A stretch of DNA of 24,808 nt from assembly GCA_000436695.1 (NCBI GenBank), contig HF992651.1, positions 3,085 to 27,892 of the forward strand. The letters are read 5' to 3'. A program made the position numbers and the translations under genes. The notes beneath the pieces are model-generated. The model searched no databases. It saw only the letters and a program-made list of their open reading frames with translations, and was not told the origin of the DNA. Shown one piece after another: positions 15,719-22,654 of this stretch (positions are counted from its first letter, which is position 1; every line of letters starts with the position of its first letter). This stretch comes from Prevotella sp. CAG:1185. GTDB taxonomy: Bacteria; Bacteroidota; Bacteroidia; Bacteroidales; Bacteroidaceae.

Positions 15719-15834
15719 ATCATCGGCAAAATTAGTGTACCTACCATCCTGCAATATGTAAACTTTATCAACAACAAGCCCGTTGGCAGAATTAAGAATG
15801 TCCTAAATTAATTTTGCCAACGGATGATGTACTC
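15716..15834. other. complex inverted-repeat structure
   Basis: A 16-bp stem with one G-U pair joins CCGTTGGCAGAATTAA (15780-15795) to TTAATTTTGCCAACGG (15808-15823). A third arm, TCATCGGCAAAATTA (about 15719-15733), can compete for the same right arm plus its GATGATGTAC extension. No T-run follows, so a simple terminator is unlikely. Confidence 0.55.
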
Positions 15835-15926
15835 TAAATTCTATTCTAAAAACAAATAAAAACATTATAAGATAGGGGATTATAGAAAAAAACTCTATTT
15901 TTGTAGTCGAATTGAGGCAACTCTTT

Positions 15927-16109
15927 TCAAAATATCCAAGAAAAAGAAGACGCTGTATGTGCATCAAGTATTTGGAAATGTAGGAAATTCTTAAATTGCA
16001 TATTAAGATGGTATAGTGATCCTTGCGCTATAATGTGAGCTGCTATCATTACATCTGCATGCAACATTTTCTGCGGCCTTCCAATGAAGATGTAGCATAG
16101 TTGACTCAC
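15927..16109 (-). pseudogene. possible remnant of a PIN-domain (VapC-like) protein
   Basis: The frame holds ADVMIAAHIIAQGSLYHLN followed by MQFKNF, resembling the last part of VapC-type PIN domains (D-x-x-IAA, variable loop, T-x-N, then F). Only about 45 residues fit; the N-terminal PIN half with its first Asp and Glu is missing and no antitoxin gene is present. It therefore appears to be a decayed toxin fragment. The match is by eye to a short motif, so it may be chance. Confidence 0.3.
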
Positions 16110-16162
16110 GTTTTCTGTAATATATTAATCCTCTTAGGGAGCAACAAAGAATTGTTATAACA

Positions 16163-16312
16163 ATGAGAGCGAGAAAATATTTAAGAATACTTTCAATATT
16201 CGTCGGCACGTTCCTGCTGATGTTTATAACGGATTTGCGGAACAGTTATCGCCGTCAATTTTATAGGCTTCGACAGCTACCGTCCTATTGCATCTTGTCG
16301 AGCTGCTTATAA
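16163..16312 (+). CDS. possible 49-aa membrane or secreted peptide
   Basis: This short frame starts with ATG at 16163 and encodes a basic start followed by a hydrophobic segment (YLRILSIFVGTFLLMF) and then a basic tail. It is followed in the same frame, immediately after its TAA, by a second short frame. There is no clear ribosome site or promoter, and an opposite-strand frame overlaps it, so support is weak. Confidence 0.25.
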   Translation: MRARKYLRILSIFVGTFLLMFITDLRNSYRRQFYRLRQLPSYCILSSCL

Positions 16313-16393
16313 ATGTGTGATGTTTGTATGAATGCCGATATTAAAGATTCTTTTAAACGCGTTGGCGAACAAATTAAAAAAACTTTTAGATAA
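16313..16393 (+). CDS. possible 26-aa leader-like peptide before the lipoprotein gene
   Basis: An ATG at 16313 (or 16328) opens a frame encoding a CDVC motif and an amphipathic segment DIKDSFKRVGEQIKKTF, ending eight bases before the lipoprotein ATG. Its position suggests a leader peptide or the tail of a broken gene continuous with the frame above. It is too short to assign. Confidence 0.25.
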   Translation: MCDVCMNADIKDSFKRVGEQIKKTFR

Positions 16394-16400
16394 ATAAGTT

Positions 16401-17540
16401 ATGACTATCAAAAATCTTTCTTTTGTTTTATTGACAGCCTTAAGTCTTATATTGGTTGGTTGTGACAATGACGGCACATCGGGTGATACCTATGCGGATA
16501 TAATCATGCAGGTGTCTGAAAACGTTGTTTATAAACCTGTTTGGGGTAGCGATGCTCCAGTGGAGCATATGCTGGTAAAGGAACCGTCTGATACTGAATG
16601 GCAACCGCTTGTCATGGGTAGTATCGAAGGCTTTGAATACGTGCAAGGACATGCTTATGAGTTAAGGGTTCGTAAAACCACTCTTGCCAATCCACCGCAG
16701 GATGGAATGAATTGCACTTATCGGTTGCTTGAGGTAATAAGCGATACGCAGCCGGACACTCCTGTTGCACCAGAAGATTGGCCTGAAGAAGCGAAGTTCA
16801 AGCTGAAAATGGTACAACTGAAGCCATTCATGGATTTGGATACGCCGTTGGCTGCACCCTTTGATTTCTTGACATTTAGAATATTTGACAATAAGGATGA
16901 ATATACTCCTTTTGGTTACCCTGAATTTCTGCAATATTATGATTCGATTGTGGTGTCATCTCCTGTCATGCCCGATACGTATTGCGTATATCGAAAGAAA
17001 ACAAGTGAGGGTAGTACGTCAGAAGAGTTCATGTCGCAATGGAGTTCTTATTTCTTTGAGAAAAACGATTTCCAAATAGTTCTCAAAGGATATAAAGACG
17101 GCGAAGTTAAGTATGAGTCTAAGATAGAACAAGTAATGCGTGAAAGAGATTTTCTTGGAATTGATTGGAAAAAAGGAGGCGTTACGCTTGCCAATCCGCA
17201 AACCAATGCCATTTATTGCGTACTTGACACTCGTTATGAGTTCTTGTTGACCGACACTCAGCAGCGCAACAATACTTCTTTCGTTAAAATTGGAGTAGCA
17301 AATAATATCAATTTTACTGATGCAGAGAATCTGAAAAGACAAGAAGACGGACTGCGCTGGCTGTTGACAAAATATTTGGGAGATAAAACTGCAGAAACCA
17401 TTGACAACTTTAAAACATTGCCTGAAGATGCAAGTATTGTGGAAACTTATGGCAATGTTACTACACGTGCAGCACTTATTCATGTTAAAGGTGATGATCT
17501 TCATGAAGAATGCTATTACATAATCGCCGAGCCGAAATAA
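16401..17540 (+). CDS. lipoprotein with DUF4377-like N-terminal domain
   Basis: This 379-aa protein has a clear lipoprotein signal: NLSFVLLTALSLILVGC with Cys21 as the lipidated residue, then an acidic DNDG. Residues about 45-115 fit the DUF4377 pattern found beside HslJ/META-type domains: VEHMLVK, W-x-x-L, IEGFEYVQGHAYELRV, then PP-x-D-x-x-x-x-x-YRLLEV. The last 260 residues are unrecognised and contain mixed alpha/beta sequence with no catalytic motif. It is probably exposed at the periplasmic or outer face of the envelope. There is no clear Shine-Dalgarno or promoter upstream. A strong terminator follows. Confidence 0.82.
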   Translation: MTIKNLSFVLLTALSLILVGCDNDGTSGDTYADIIMQVSENVVYKPVWGSDAPVEHMLVKEPSDTEWQPLVMGSIEGFEYVQGHAYELRVRKTTLANPPQDGMNCTYRLLEVISDTQPDTPVAPEDWPEEAKFKLKMVQLKPFMDLDTPLAAPFDFLTFRIFDNKDEYTPFGYPEFLQYYDSIVVSSPVMPDTYCVYRKKTSEGSTSEEFMSQWSSYFFEKNDFQIVLKGYKDGEVKYESKIEQVMRERDFLGIDWKKGGVTLANPQTNAIYCVLDTRYEFLLTDTQQRNNTSFVKIGVANNINFTDAENLKRQEDGLRWLLTKYLGDKTAETIDNFKTLPEDASIVETYGNVTTRAALIHVKGDDLHEECYYIIAEPK

Positions 17541-17583
17541 AATCTCAGGTTTTAATGGCGAATTGTTGATTCAATAAATCACA

Positions 17584-17636
17584 AACAGGCAAAAAGAAAA
17601 TGGCTTCATTTATCTTTTTGCCTGTTATATTTTACA
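17584..17636 (+). terminator. Rho-independent terminator after the lipoprotein gene
   Basis: A perfect 13-bp stem pairs AACAGGCAAAAAG (17584-17596) with CTTTTTGCCTGTT (17614-17626), followed by ATATTTTA. The run of A in the left arm would also supply U residues on the other strand, so it may act in both directions. Confidence 0.85.
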
Positions 17637-17901
17637 ATATTTTCATCCGTAAGATGTTGCTCGTACAAGCAAAGCTATGCAGACTACGTCAATTGGGACA
17701 GTTGCCAAATCATTACCTGAAAACGAGGTAATCCTTCTAATTCTTTTGATTTCAATGACGTATATTCTTTTTGCAGAATTATAGATTTATTTTGTATGTC
17801 GGATGGTTTTGCATGCTTTTTTGATGCAATGCCGGTTGATTGTGAACTTAATTTCGTCGGCTGCCGCGTCATGCCGCAGTAATCGGGCTGTGCTCTCCGG
17901 C
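17637..17901. other. spacer with repeat copy B and a doubtful short frame
   Basis: This AT-rich spacer separates the lipoprotein gene from the convergent antiporter gene. Apart from repeat copy B it holds a minus-strand frame of 62 codons (17684-17872) that runs through the repeat. Copy A also keeps this frame (SKKHTKPSDIQN against SKKHAKPSDIQN), but the two diverge outside the repeat, so I do not call a gene. Confidence 0.5.
17779..17836. repeat. 58-bp dispersed repeat, copy B
   Basis: This is the second copy of the sequence at 15167-15224, in the same orientation and 2.6 kb away. It lies near the 3' end of the antiporter gene, where it cannot serve as that gene's promoter, and its -7 box has decayed to TAATTCTG. 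Confidence 0.85.
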
Positions 17902-20181
17902 TTAATTGTTTTCACATCCGGCAAGACTTTTGTCGTTGTCCTTGCAGAAGTTCTTTATGTCGTCCTGTTCGCCTACAATCCATATAGCGTCGCCCGGATT
18001 TAGTTTGCGCGACGGATCAATCTGCGACAGATTCTCTTTTCCTTCCTCAAGTCCCACAACCATGCAGTTGTATGTGTCGCGTATGCCGCTTTCGCGCAGC
18101 GTCTTTCCGGCAAACTTTCCGTTGCGGTTTATCACCACCTGGTGGAGTTTCATCTCGCGCTTCTCTATCTCTATGTCGCGGTCGTACATCTCTCTGTTCA
18201 TTGCCTCGCTTAAAGCCGTAAGCTGCTCGTCGCTTCCTATGGCCTGAATCTTGTCGCCCGGAAATATAAACGTGTCGCCGTTAGGTATGTTTATGCGGCG
18301 GCTGCCGCGCAATATGCTGCTTATGTGCACGCCATACTTGTTTCTGAATTCCAGCTGTCGCAGCGTCTTTCCTGCCCAAAGCGAGTCTTCGGGTATGGTG
18401 AATTCGGATATATGCACGTCGCGGTCGAGCAGGCGGCCTTCATACAGCGGACGGCGCTGGCCCATCACTTCGGCAACAATCTCGCGCGAGCGCAGGTTTT
18501 GTATGAACATCCGCTCCATCTCGATGCTCCTCTTTTTGAGCGAGCGCGACACTATCATCAGCGCCACGGCTGCCAGCGCAATACTTATCATCAGAGCATT
18601 GGTGAACCGTGTAAGGTAGTTGCAGATGTAGAACACAAAGGCTGAGGCTATTGCCACCCTTACTATTATGGTGAGCACCAGCGGCACACGGTTGTAAGGA
18701 TTGCTGTTCCACAGCGCCTTGAACTCCTCGCTGTGGTTCTTCTTCATGATGATGGCACGCAGAAACGGCGATATGAACAGCAGCGTGAGCAGTCCGCACA
18801 CGGCGTTGGCCCACCAGTGGGGCAGGATGTGGCGGATAAAGGGCAGGAAGAATGTGAGCATCAGCGCAACGGCTGCTCCTGCCAATATTGAATAGATGAC
18901 GGTTATGCGCGCCATCTGCTTTATCAGCGATTTCCATTTGGCTTCGGGCTGCGTGGTTTGCCGTGTAAGGGTGATGTTGTTGAGCGCAACAATCCATTTC
19001 TTGGGCAGCCTGCGTTCAAGTATGTTGTATGCCGGCGTTGCCATGCGTATCATGTAAGGCGTGAGGAATGTCGTTATCACCGACACTGCCACCACCACCG
19101 GATAGATAAACTTTCCGATTACGCCCAGCGACAGACCGAGCGAGGCGATGATGAACGAGAACTCGCCAATCTGCGCCATTGAGAAGCCGCACTGCATTGC
19201 CGACTTAAGCGACTGGCCGCCGATGAGAAAGCTCAGGCTGCCGAATATTGCCTGACTGATTATGATTGTCAGCACAAGGAAGAATATCGGCCATGCATAG
19301 TCGGCAAGTATCACGGGGTCGACAAGCATTCCGACCGACACGAAGAATATCGCTCCGAAGAGATTCTTCACCGGCTCCACAATCTTTATTATTCGTTCAG
19401 CCTCTATAGTCTCGGCAAGTATTGAGCCCATGACAAACGCTCCGAAGGCGCTGCTGAAGCCTACCTGGGTTGACAGCACAGCCATGGCACAGCAAAGGCC
19501 GAGGGCAACGATGAGCAGGGTTTCGTTGTTGATAAGCTTGCGCATCGACCTGAGCATGAGCGGAATGAGGAATATGCCCACCACGAACCACAGGATGAGG
19601 AAGAAGCCAATCTTCATCAGACTGCCTATCATCTGTCCGCCGTCGGGGTTAGAGCCGTTGGCTATTGCCGACAGCATCACCATCATCACTATGGCAAGTA
19701 TGTCTTCAAGTATAAGCACGCTCATCACCAGTCCGGCAAAGCGCTGTTGCCGCAGCCCAAGGTCGTCGAAGGCCTTGTATATAATAGTGGTTGAACTCAT
19801 GGCAAGCATACCTCCGAGGAAGATGCAGTCCATACGGCTCCATCCGAACAGATGCCCCGTAACCATGCCCAGCATCATCATGCAGAACACTATTGAGCAT
19901 GTGGATATTATGGGCGAGGCGCCCATCTTCAGAATCTTCTTGAACGAGAAGTCGAGTCCGAGCGAAAAGAGCAGGAACATCACTCCAATGTCTGCCCATG
20001 TGCTTATGTCCGACCTGTCAACAACTGACATCAGGTAGGGCATGTGCGGACTTACAAGAAATCCTGCCACTACATATCCCAGTACAAGGGGCTGCTTGAG
20101 CTTTTTGAACACTATCGTCACTATGCCTGCCACGATAAGTATTAGTGCCAGGTCTTTTACAAGATGTGGAAGTTCGCCCAT
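17902..20181 (-). CDS. KefB-type cation:proton antiporter (CPA2) with two TrkA-C domains
   Basis: This 759-aa inner-membrane protein begins with a Na+/H+ exchanger-type core of about 12 helices (residues 8-385). It shows GYVVAGFLVSP, FSLGLDFSF, SSTTIIYKAF and a paired LEDILAIV acid segment, all typical of CPA2/KefB transporters. A second hydrophobic block of about four helices follows (roughly 425-575). The cytoplasmic end has two TrkA-C-type regulatory domains (about 605-672 and 680-750), each with WAGKTLRQL- or FAGKTLRES-like openings and a PGD turn. The Rossmann NAD-binding TrkA-N domain of KefB/C is absent. It probably exchanges K+ or Na+ for H+; ion choice cannot be read. It is preceded by a structured, GC-rich spacer. 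Confidence 0.9.
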   Translation of the reverse strand: MGELPHLVKDLALILIVAGIVTIVFKKLKQPLVLGYVVAGFLVSPHMPYLMSVVDRSDISTWADIGVMFLLFSLGLDFSFKKILKMGASPIISTCSIVFCMMMLGMVTGHLFGWSRMDCIFLGGMLAMSSTTIIYKAFDDLGLRQQRFAGLVMSVLILEDILAIVMMVMLSAIANGSNPDGGQMIGSLMKIGFFLILWFVVGIFLIPLMLRSMRKLINNETLLIVALGLCCAMAVLSTQVGFSSAFGAFVMGSILAETIEAERIIKIVEPVKNLFGAIFFVSVGMLVDPVILADYAWPIFFLVLTIIISQAIFGSLSFLIGGQSLKSAMQCGFSMAQIGEFSFIIASLGLSLGVIGKFIYPVVVAVSVITTFLTPYMIRMATPAYNILERRLPKKWIVALNNITLTRQTTQPEAKWKSLIKQMARITVIYSILAGAAVALMLTFFLPFIRHILPHWWANAVCGLLTLLFISPFLRAIIMKKNHSEEFKALWNSNPYNRVPLVLTIIVRVAIASAFVFYICNYLTRFTNALMISIALAAVALMIVSRSLKKRSIEMERMFIQNLRSREIVAEVMGQRRPLYEGRLLDRDVHISEFTIPEDSLWAGKTLRQLEFRNKYGVHISSILRGSRRINIPNGDTFIFPGDKIQAIGSDEQLTALSEAMNREMYDRDIEIEKREMKLHQVVINRNGKFAGKTLRESGIRDTYNCMVVGLEEGKENLSQIDPSRKLNPGDAIWIVGEQDDIKNFCKDNDKSLAGCENN

Positions 20182-20460
20182 GTTTTTTGTTTGTTGTTTT
20201 AGTCCTGATTTAATATTAAAAGGGCTGGAAGCAGAACGCCGTCAACGTTGGCTGATGCGTTGGTGCGCATATTGCCGCCGTAACATTCTGCTGCCAGTCC
20301 TGTAAGAGTTGCTTTATGTCAGCCGCAGGTCTTGCCCATAGTCCTGCGGCTTTGTTTTTTCTGGGGGTGTAGCGCCGTGATGCCCTTGCCGTTGTGCCGG
20401 CTATTTTTACGGGTTATCCCGGCCTCTATGCCGTGGCGCTGCGCCCTGTCTGTTGTCGTA
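20182..20460. other. GC-rich structured spacer between pepT and the antiporter gene
   Basis: This 279-nt spacer has no credible coding sequence, but is clearly richer in G and C than other spacers here. It contains several hairpins: 20222-20236 with 20286-20300, a terminator-like stem at 20321-20351, and a third GC-rich set of arms around 20370-20450 (AGCGCC/GGCGCT, GCCGG/CCGGC). Confidence 0.6.
20216..20361 (+). ncRNA. candidate structured small RNA
   Basis: On the plus strand a hairpin of about 14 bp (20222-20236 with 20286-20300, one mismatch and one G-U) encloses smaller stems such as ATGCG/CGCAT. It is followed by a 9-bp stem AGCCGCAGG (20321-20329) with CCTGCGGCT (20343-20351), then TTGTTTTTT, a good intrinsic terminator. 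No plus-strand gene lies upstream to need that terminator, which suggests a free-standing small RNA. On the minus strand the first hairpin ends in CCCTTTTAAT and could instead terminate pepT. No promoter was recognised and no known RNA family is matched. Confidence 0.4.
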
Positions 20461-21684
20461 TCAGTCGTTAAATTCGGCTGTTATCTCACATATCTTCACA
20501 ATCACCTGCATTGCCTTTTCCATAACCTGTATCGACACAAACTCATAAGGTCCGTGGAAGTTTACGCCGCCGGCAAAGATGTTGGGGCAGGGCAGACCCT
20601 TGAACGACAGCTGGGCTCCGTCGGTTCCGCCGCGTATAGGCTCAACTTTCGGCGGCACGTTGCTGTCCTGCATTGCCTTCAGCACTATGTCAACCACGTG
20701 CATCTTCGGGTCTATCATCTCCTTCATGTTGTAGTATTGGTCTTTCACGTCGGCAACTACGGTGCCCTCGCCGTATTTCTTGTTCATCTCGTCAACGCAT
20801 TTCTTTATGAAATCCTTGCGCTCCTCAAACTTTTCGCGGTCGTGGTCGCGGATGATATACGACAGTTTGGCGTTCTCTATGTTCGACTCTATGCCCAGCA
20901 GATGATAGAATCCTTCGTAGCCTTCGGTTGTCTCGGGTGTCTCGTCGGCAGGCAGCATGGCTGCAAATTCGGCAGCCAGACGGTTGGCGTTTACCATCTT
21001 GCCCTTGGCATATCCCGGATGAACGCTCACGCCCTTGATGCTTATCTTGGCAGAGGCAGCGTTGAAGTTCTCAAACTCCAGGTCGCCCAGGTCGCCGCCG
21101 TCCATGGTGTAGGCCCACTCGCATCCGAATTTCTCCACGTCAAAGTGGTGTGCGCCCATGCCTATCTCCTCGTCGGGGTTGAATCCCATGCGTATGTCGC
21201 CGTGCGGTATCTCCTTGTGGTCGCGCAGCCAGCACATAGCCTGCACAATCTCGGCTATGCCTGCCTTGTCGTCAGCGCCCAGAAGCGTGTGGCCGTCGGT
21301 GACAATAAGGTCTTCGCCTACATGCTGAAGCAGCTCTGGAAATTTCTTTGTCGATGATATTATACCCGGTGAAAGCTCTATGTCCTTGCCGTCATAATTC
21401 TTTATTATGCGCGGTTTCACGTCCTTGCCGCTGCAGTCGGGTGATGTGTCGTAGTGGCTTATGAAACCTATTGTGGGCACTTCTTTCTTGACGTTCGACT
21501 TCAGTGTGGCGTAAACGTAGCCCATGTCGTCCATCTCAACATCTTCGAAGCCCTCGTTTTTCAGTTCTTCTTTAAGATATTTAGCAAAATCAAGTTGTTT
21601 CGCTGTGCTCGGCACGCTCTGGCTGTCTTCTGCCGACTGTGTGTCGAAACTGACGTAATTCAAAAATCTTTCAACTATGTCCAT
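20461..21684 (-). CDS. pepT: peptidase T (tripeptide aminopeptidase)
   Basis: PepT is a cytoplasmic M20-family zinc enzyme that removes the N-terminal residue from tripeptides. The 407-aa length fits the family. Zinc ligands and catalytic residues are in place: His77 and Asp79 in SHYDTSPD, the bridging Asp138 in LGADDKAG, Glu172 (general base) and Glu173 in NPDEEIG, Asp195 in MDGGDLG, and His377 in NFHGPYEF. The dimerisation lid domain lies between about 205 and 320 (start SIKGVSVHPGYAKGKMVNA). It is monocistronic with its own promoter box, followed by the structured spacer. Confidence 0.96.
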   Translation of the reverse strand: MDIVERFLNYVSFDTQSAEDSQSVPSTAKQLDFAKYLKEELKNEGFEDVEMDDMGYVYATLKSNVKKEVPTIGFISHYDTSPDCSGKDVKPRIIKNYDGKDIELSPGIISSTKKFPELLQHVGEDLIVTDGHTLLGADDKAGIAEIVQAMCWLRDHKEIPHGDIRMGFNPDEEIGMGAHHFDVEKFGCEWAYTMDGGDLGDLEFENFNAASAKISIKGVSVHPGYAKGKMVNANRLAAEFAAMLPADETPETTEGYEGFYHLLGIESNIENAKLSYIIRDHDREKFEERKDFIKKCVDEMNKKYGEGTVVADVKDQYYNMKEMIDPKMHVVDIVLKAMQDSNVPPKVEPIRGGTDGAQLSFKGLPCPNIFAGGVNFHGPYEFVSIQVMEKAMQVIVKICEITAEFND

Positions 21685-21768
21685 GATGTTTAATATAATA
21701 TTTTCAGATGTTTTTCAAAAAATTACACTTGCTCAAGCCTTTGCATTTTCATGCAGGCTATCCGAATG

Positions 21769-21776
21769 CAAATATA
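21769..21776 (-). promoter_or_regulatory. -7 promoter box for pepT
   Basis: The minus strand reads TATATTTG, an exact TAnnTTTG match about 85 nt before the pepT ATG. No -33 TTTG was found at normal spacing. Confidence 0.45.
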
Positions 21777-21876
21777 TGAAATTTTATTGAGATTCATAAA
21801 TCTTTTGTCGGGTTAATTAGTCTTAACTGTTTAACTTTTTGCGTATTGTAATCATCCTTGTCGTTTCTGCCTGAAA

Positions 21877-21966
21877 TTAATATTGCCGGCAGTCAGCTAA
21901 AATGGCTTCATGCTGCTGCCTTGTGCCGTGTCCCGGGTATGGAGCGCAATGTGTTTCGGCGTTCAT
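21877..21966 (-). CDS. possible 29-aa peptide overlapping an upstream small frame
   Basis: The ATG overlaps the TGA of the preceding frame as ATGA, a layout typical of translational coupling. AAAGGAAC lies about seven bases upstream. The encoded peptide starts MNAETHCAPYPGHG and is not recognised. The coupling is the only support. Confidence 0.25.
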   Translation of the reverse strand: MNAETHCAPYPGHGTRQQHEAILADCRQY

Positions 21967-22154
21967 TGTGAGTTCCTTTCCGGTTTACGGCAATTACGGC
22001 ACAGGCCATGCCCGTCCTGTATGATGATGCCGTTGTAGCCCTTGTTGGCGCTGTCCTTAACAGTGTTGTGTTTGGTGTCTTTGCTGCTGATAAAATATCG
22101 CGGCGACATTTTTGTGAAGTATTGTGCCGTGTTGAGTTTTTGTTCAACGCTCAC
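21963..22154 (-). CDS. possible 63-aa hypothetical protein
   Basis: This frame starts at GTG (22154) and stays open upstream to a TAA near 22190. It uses codons like those of real genes nearby. It encodes an unrecognised basic protein ending GHGLCRNCRKPERNSQ, with a CxxC pair that might bind metal. No standard ATG occurs near its start and no promoter is visible, so it may be a fragment of an older gene. Confidence 0.3.
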   Translation of the reverse strand: MSVEQKLNTAQYFTKMSPRYFISSKDTKHNTVKDSANKGYNGIIIQDGHGLCRNCRKPERNSQ

Positions 22155-22341
22155 AATGGCTTCACAAATGCTGCCGTTCAGTTATCCTGAATCGCTTTTG
22201 ATATAGATTACATTATTTAAGTTTTACAAAAGCTTCAAGTTTATCCGTCTTTACGGATTGACATTTATATATATGTTTTCGTTGTTGGCTGTTTCTTTTG
22301 TTTGGGCTTGTGTTATCTCTTTATGCCGCGTTGCCTGTAGT

Positions 22342-22533
22342 TCACATCCTGCTGAAGAAAATCATGCGCCACACGGGTGTTCCGTCAATCTTTATCAGCC
22401 ATGCGGCAAGGGCGAGAGCCACGCATATTGTTATGATAACAACCGTTCCGGCTCTCACCAGTCGCGGCGGCACGCCGCCTATTATGTTGCGCACCTTCTC
22501 GCTTCTCAGTTCTATGTTGTCTTTTTCGTCCAT
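22342..22533 (-). CDS. small membrane protein resembling the N-terminus of HlyD-type adaptors
   Basis: This 63-aa protein opens with MDEKDNIELRSEKVRNIIGG, then VPPRLVRAG and one membrane helix (TVVIITICVALALAAWLI, about 30-47). The charged LRSEKVRNIIG, then PPxLxRxG, followed by a helix, is how I know many Bacteroidetes HlyD-family adaptor proteins to begin. The periplasmic part of such adaptors is missing: only about 15 residues follow the helix. It is therefore either a stand-alone small component or a truncated adaptor. AAAGGAAAC lies before the ATG. It sits 121 nt after the C39 exporter gene on the same strand, so it probably acts with it. Confidence 0.7.
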   Translation of the reverse strand: MDEKDNIELRSEKVRNIIGGVPPRLVRAGTVVIITICVALALAAWLIKIDGTPVWRMIFFSRM

Positions 22534-22654
22534 GCTCCGTTTCCTTTCTTTCTTTTTTTAATATGTTGCCGTCTGTTGTGCCGGCATCGTGTGTCCGTGG
22601 TTATGTCTGCGCCTTGCCGGTTGCCGGCGGCTGTCGTGCTGCGGCGGCTTAGGC
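22534..22654 (-). other. GC-rich spacer between exporter and small membrane gene
   Basis: The spacer has repeated GCCGCCG and CCGGC blocks that can pair in several ways. It ends in an A/G-rich run with AAAGGAAAC, a strong ribosome site for the 22533 start. No terminator was seen, which favours cotranscription. Confidence 0.4.

Larger units (their letters stand above)
21777..22341. other. long spacer upstream of pepT
   Basis: The spacer between pepT and the HlyD-like gene holds two doubtful tiny minus-strand frames (21877-22154) and two weak hairpins near its right side (22219-22235 with one G-U, and ATCCGT/ACGGAT at 22243-22258). The hairpins may end the exporter operon but lack good T-runs. 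Nothing else is recognised. Confidence 0.5.

Noticed and set aside
15896..15903. TATTTTTG resembling a plus-strand -7 box
   Set aside because: There is no -33 element at a suitable distance and no credible plus-strand gene within 250 bp.
20222..20300. Signal recognition particle RNA or tRNA
   Set aside because: A GGAAGCAG string recalls SRP RNA, but it is in a stem rather than the conserved tetraloop context, and no tRNA cloverleaf or TTC-loop is present.
20332..21357. 341-codon plus-strand frame
   Set aside because: It is the antisense of pepT and reads through the structured spacer; its composition is that of a shadow frame (many Leu, Val, His).
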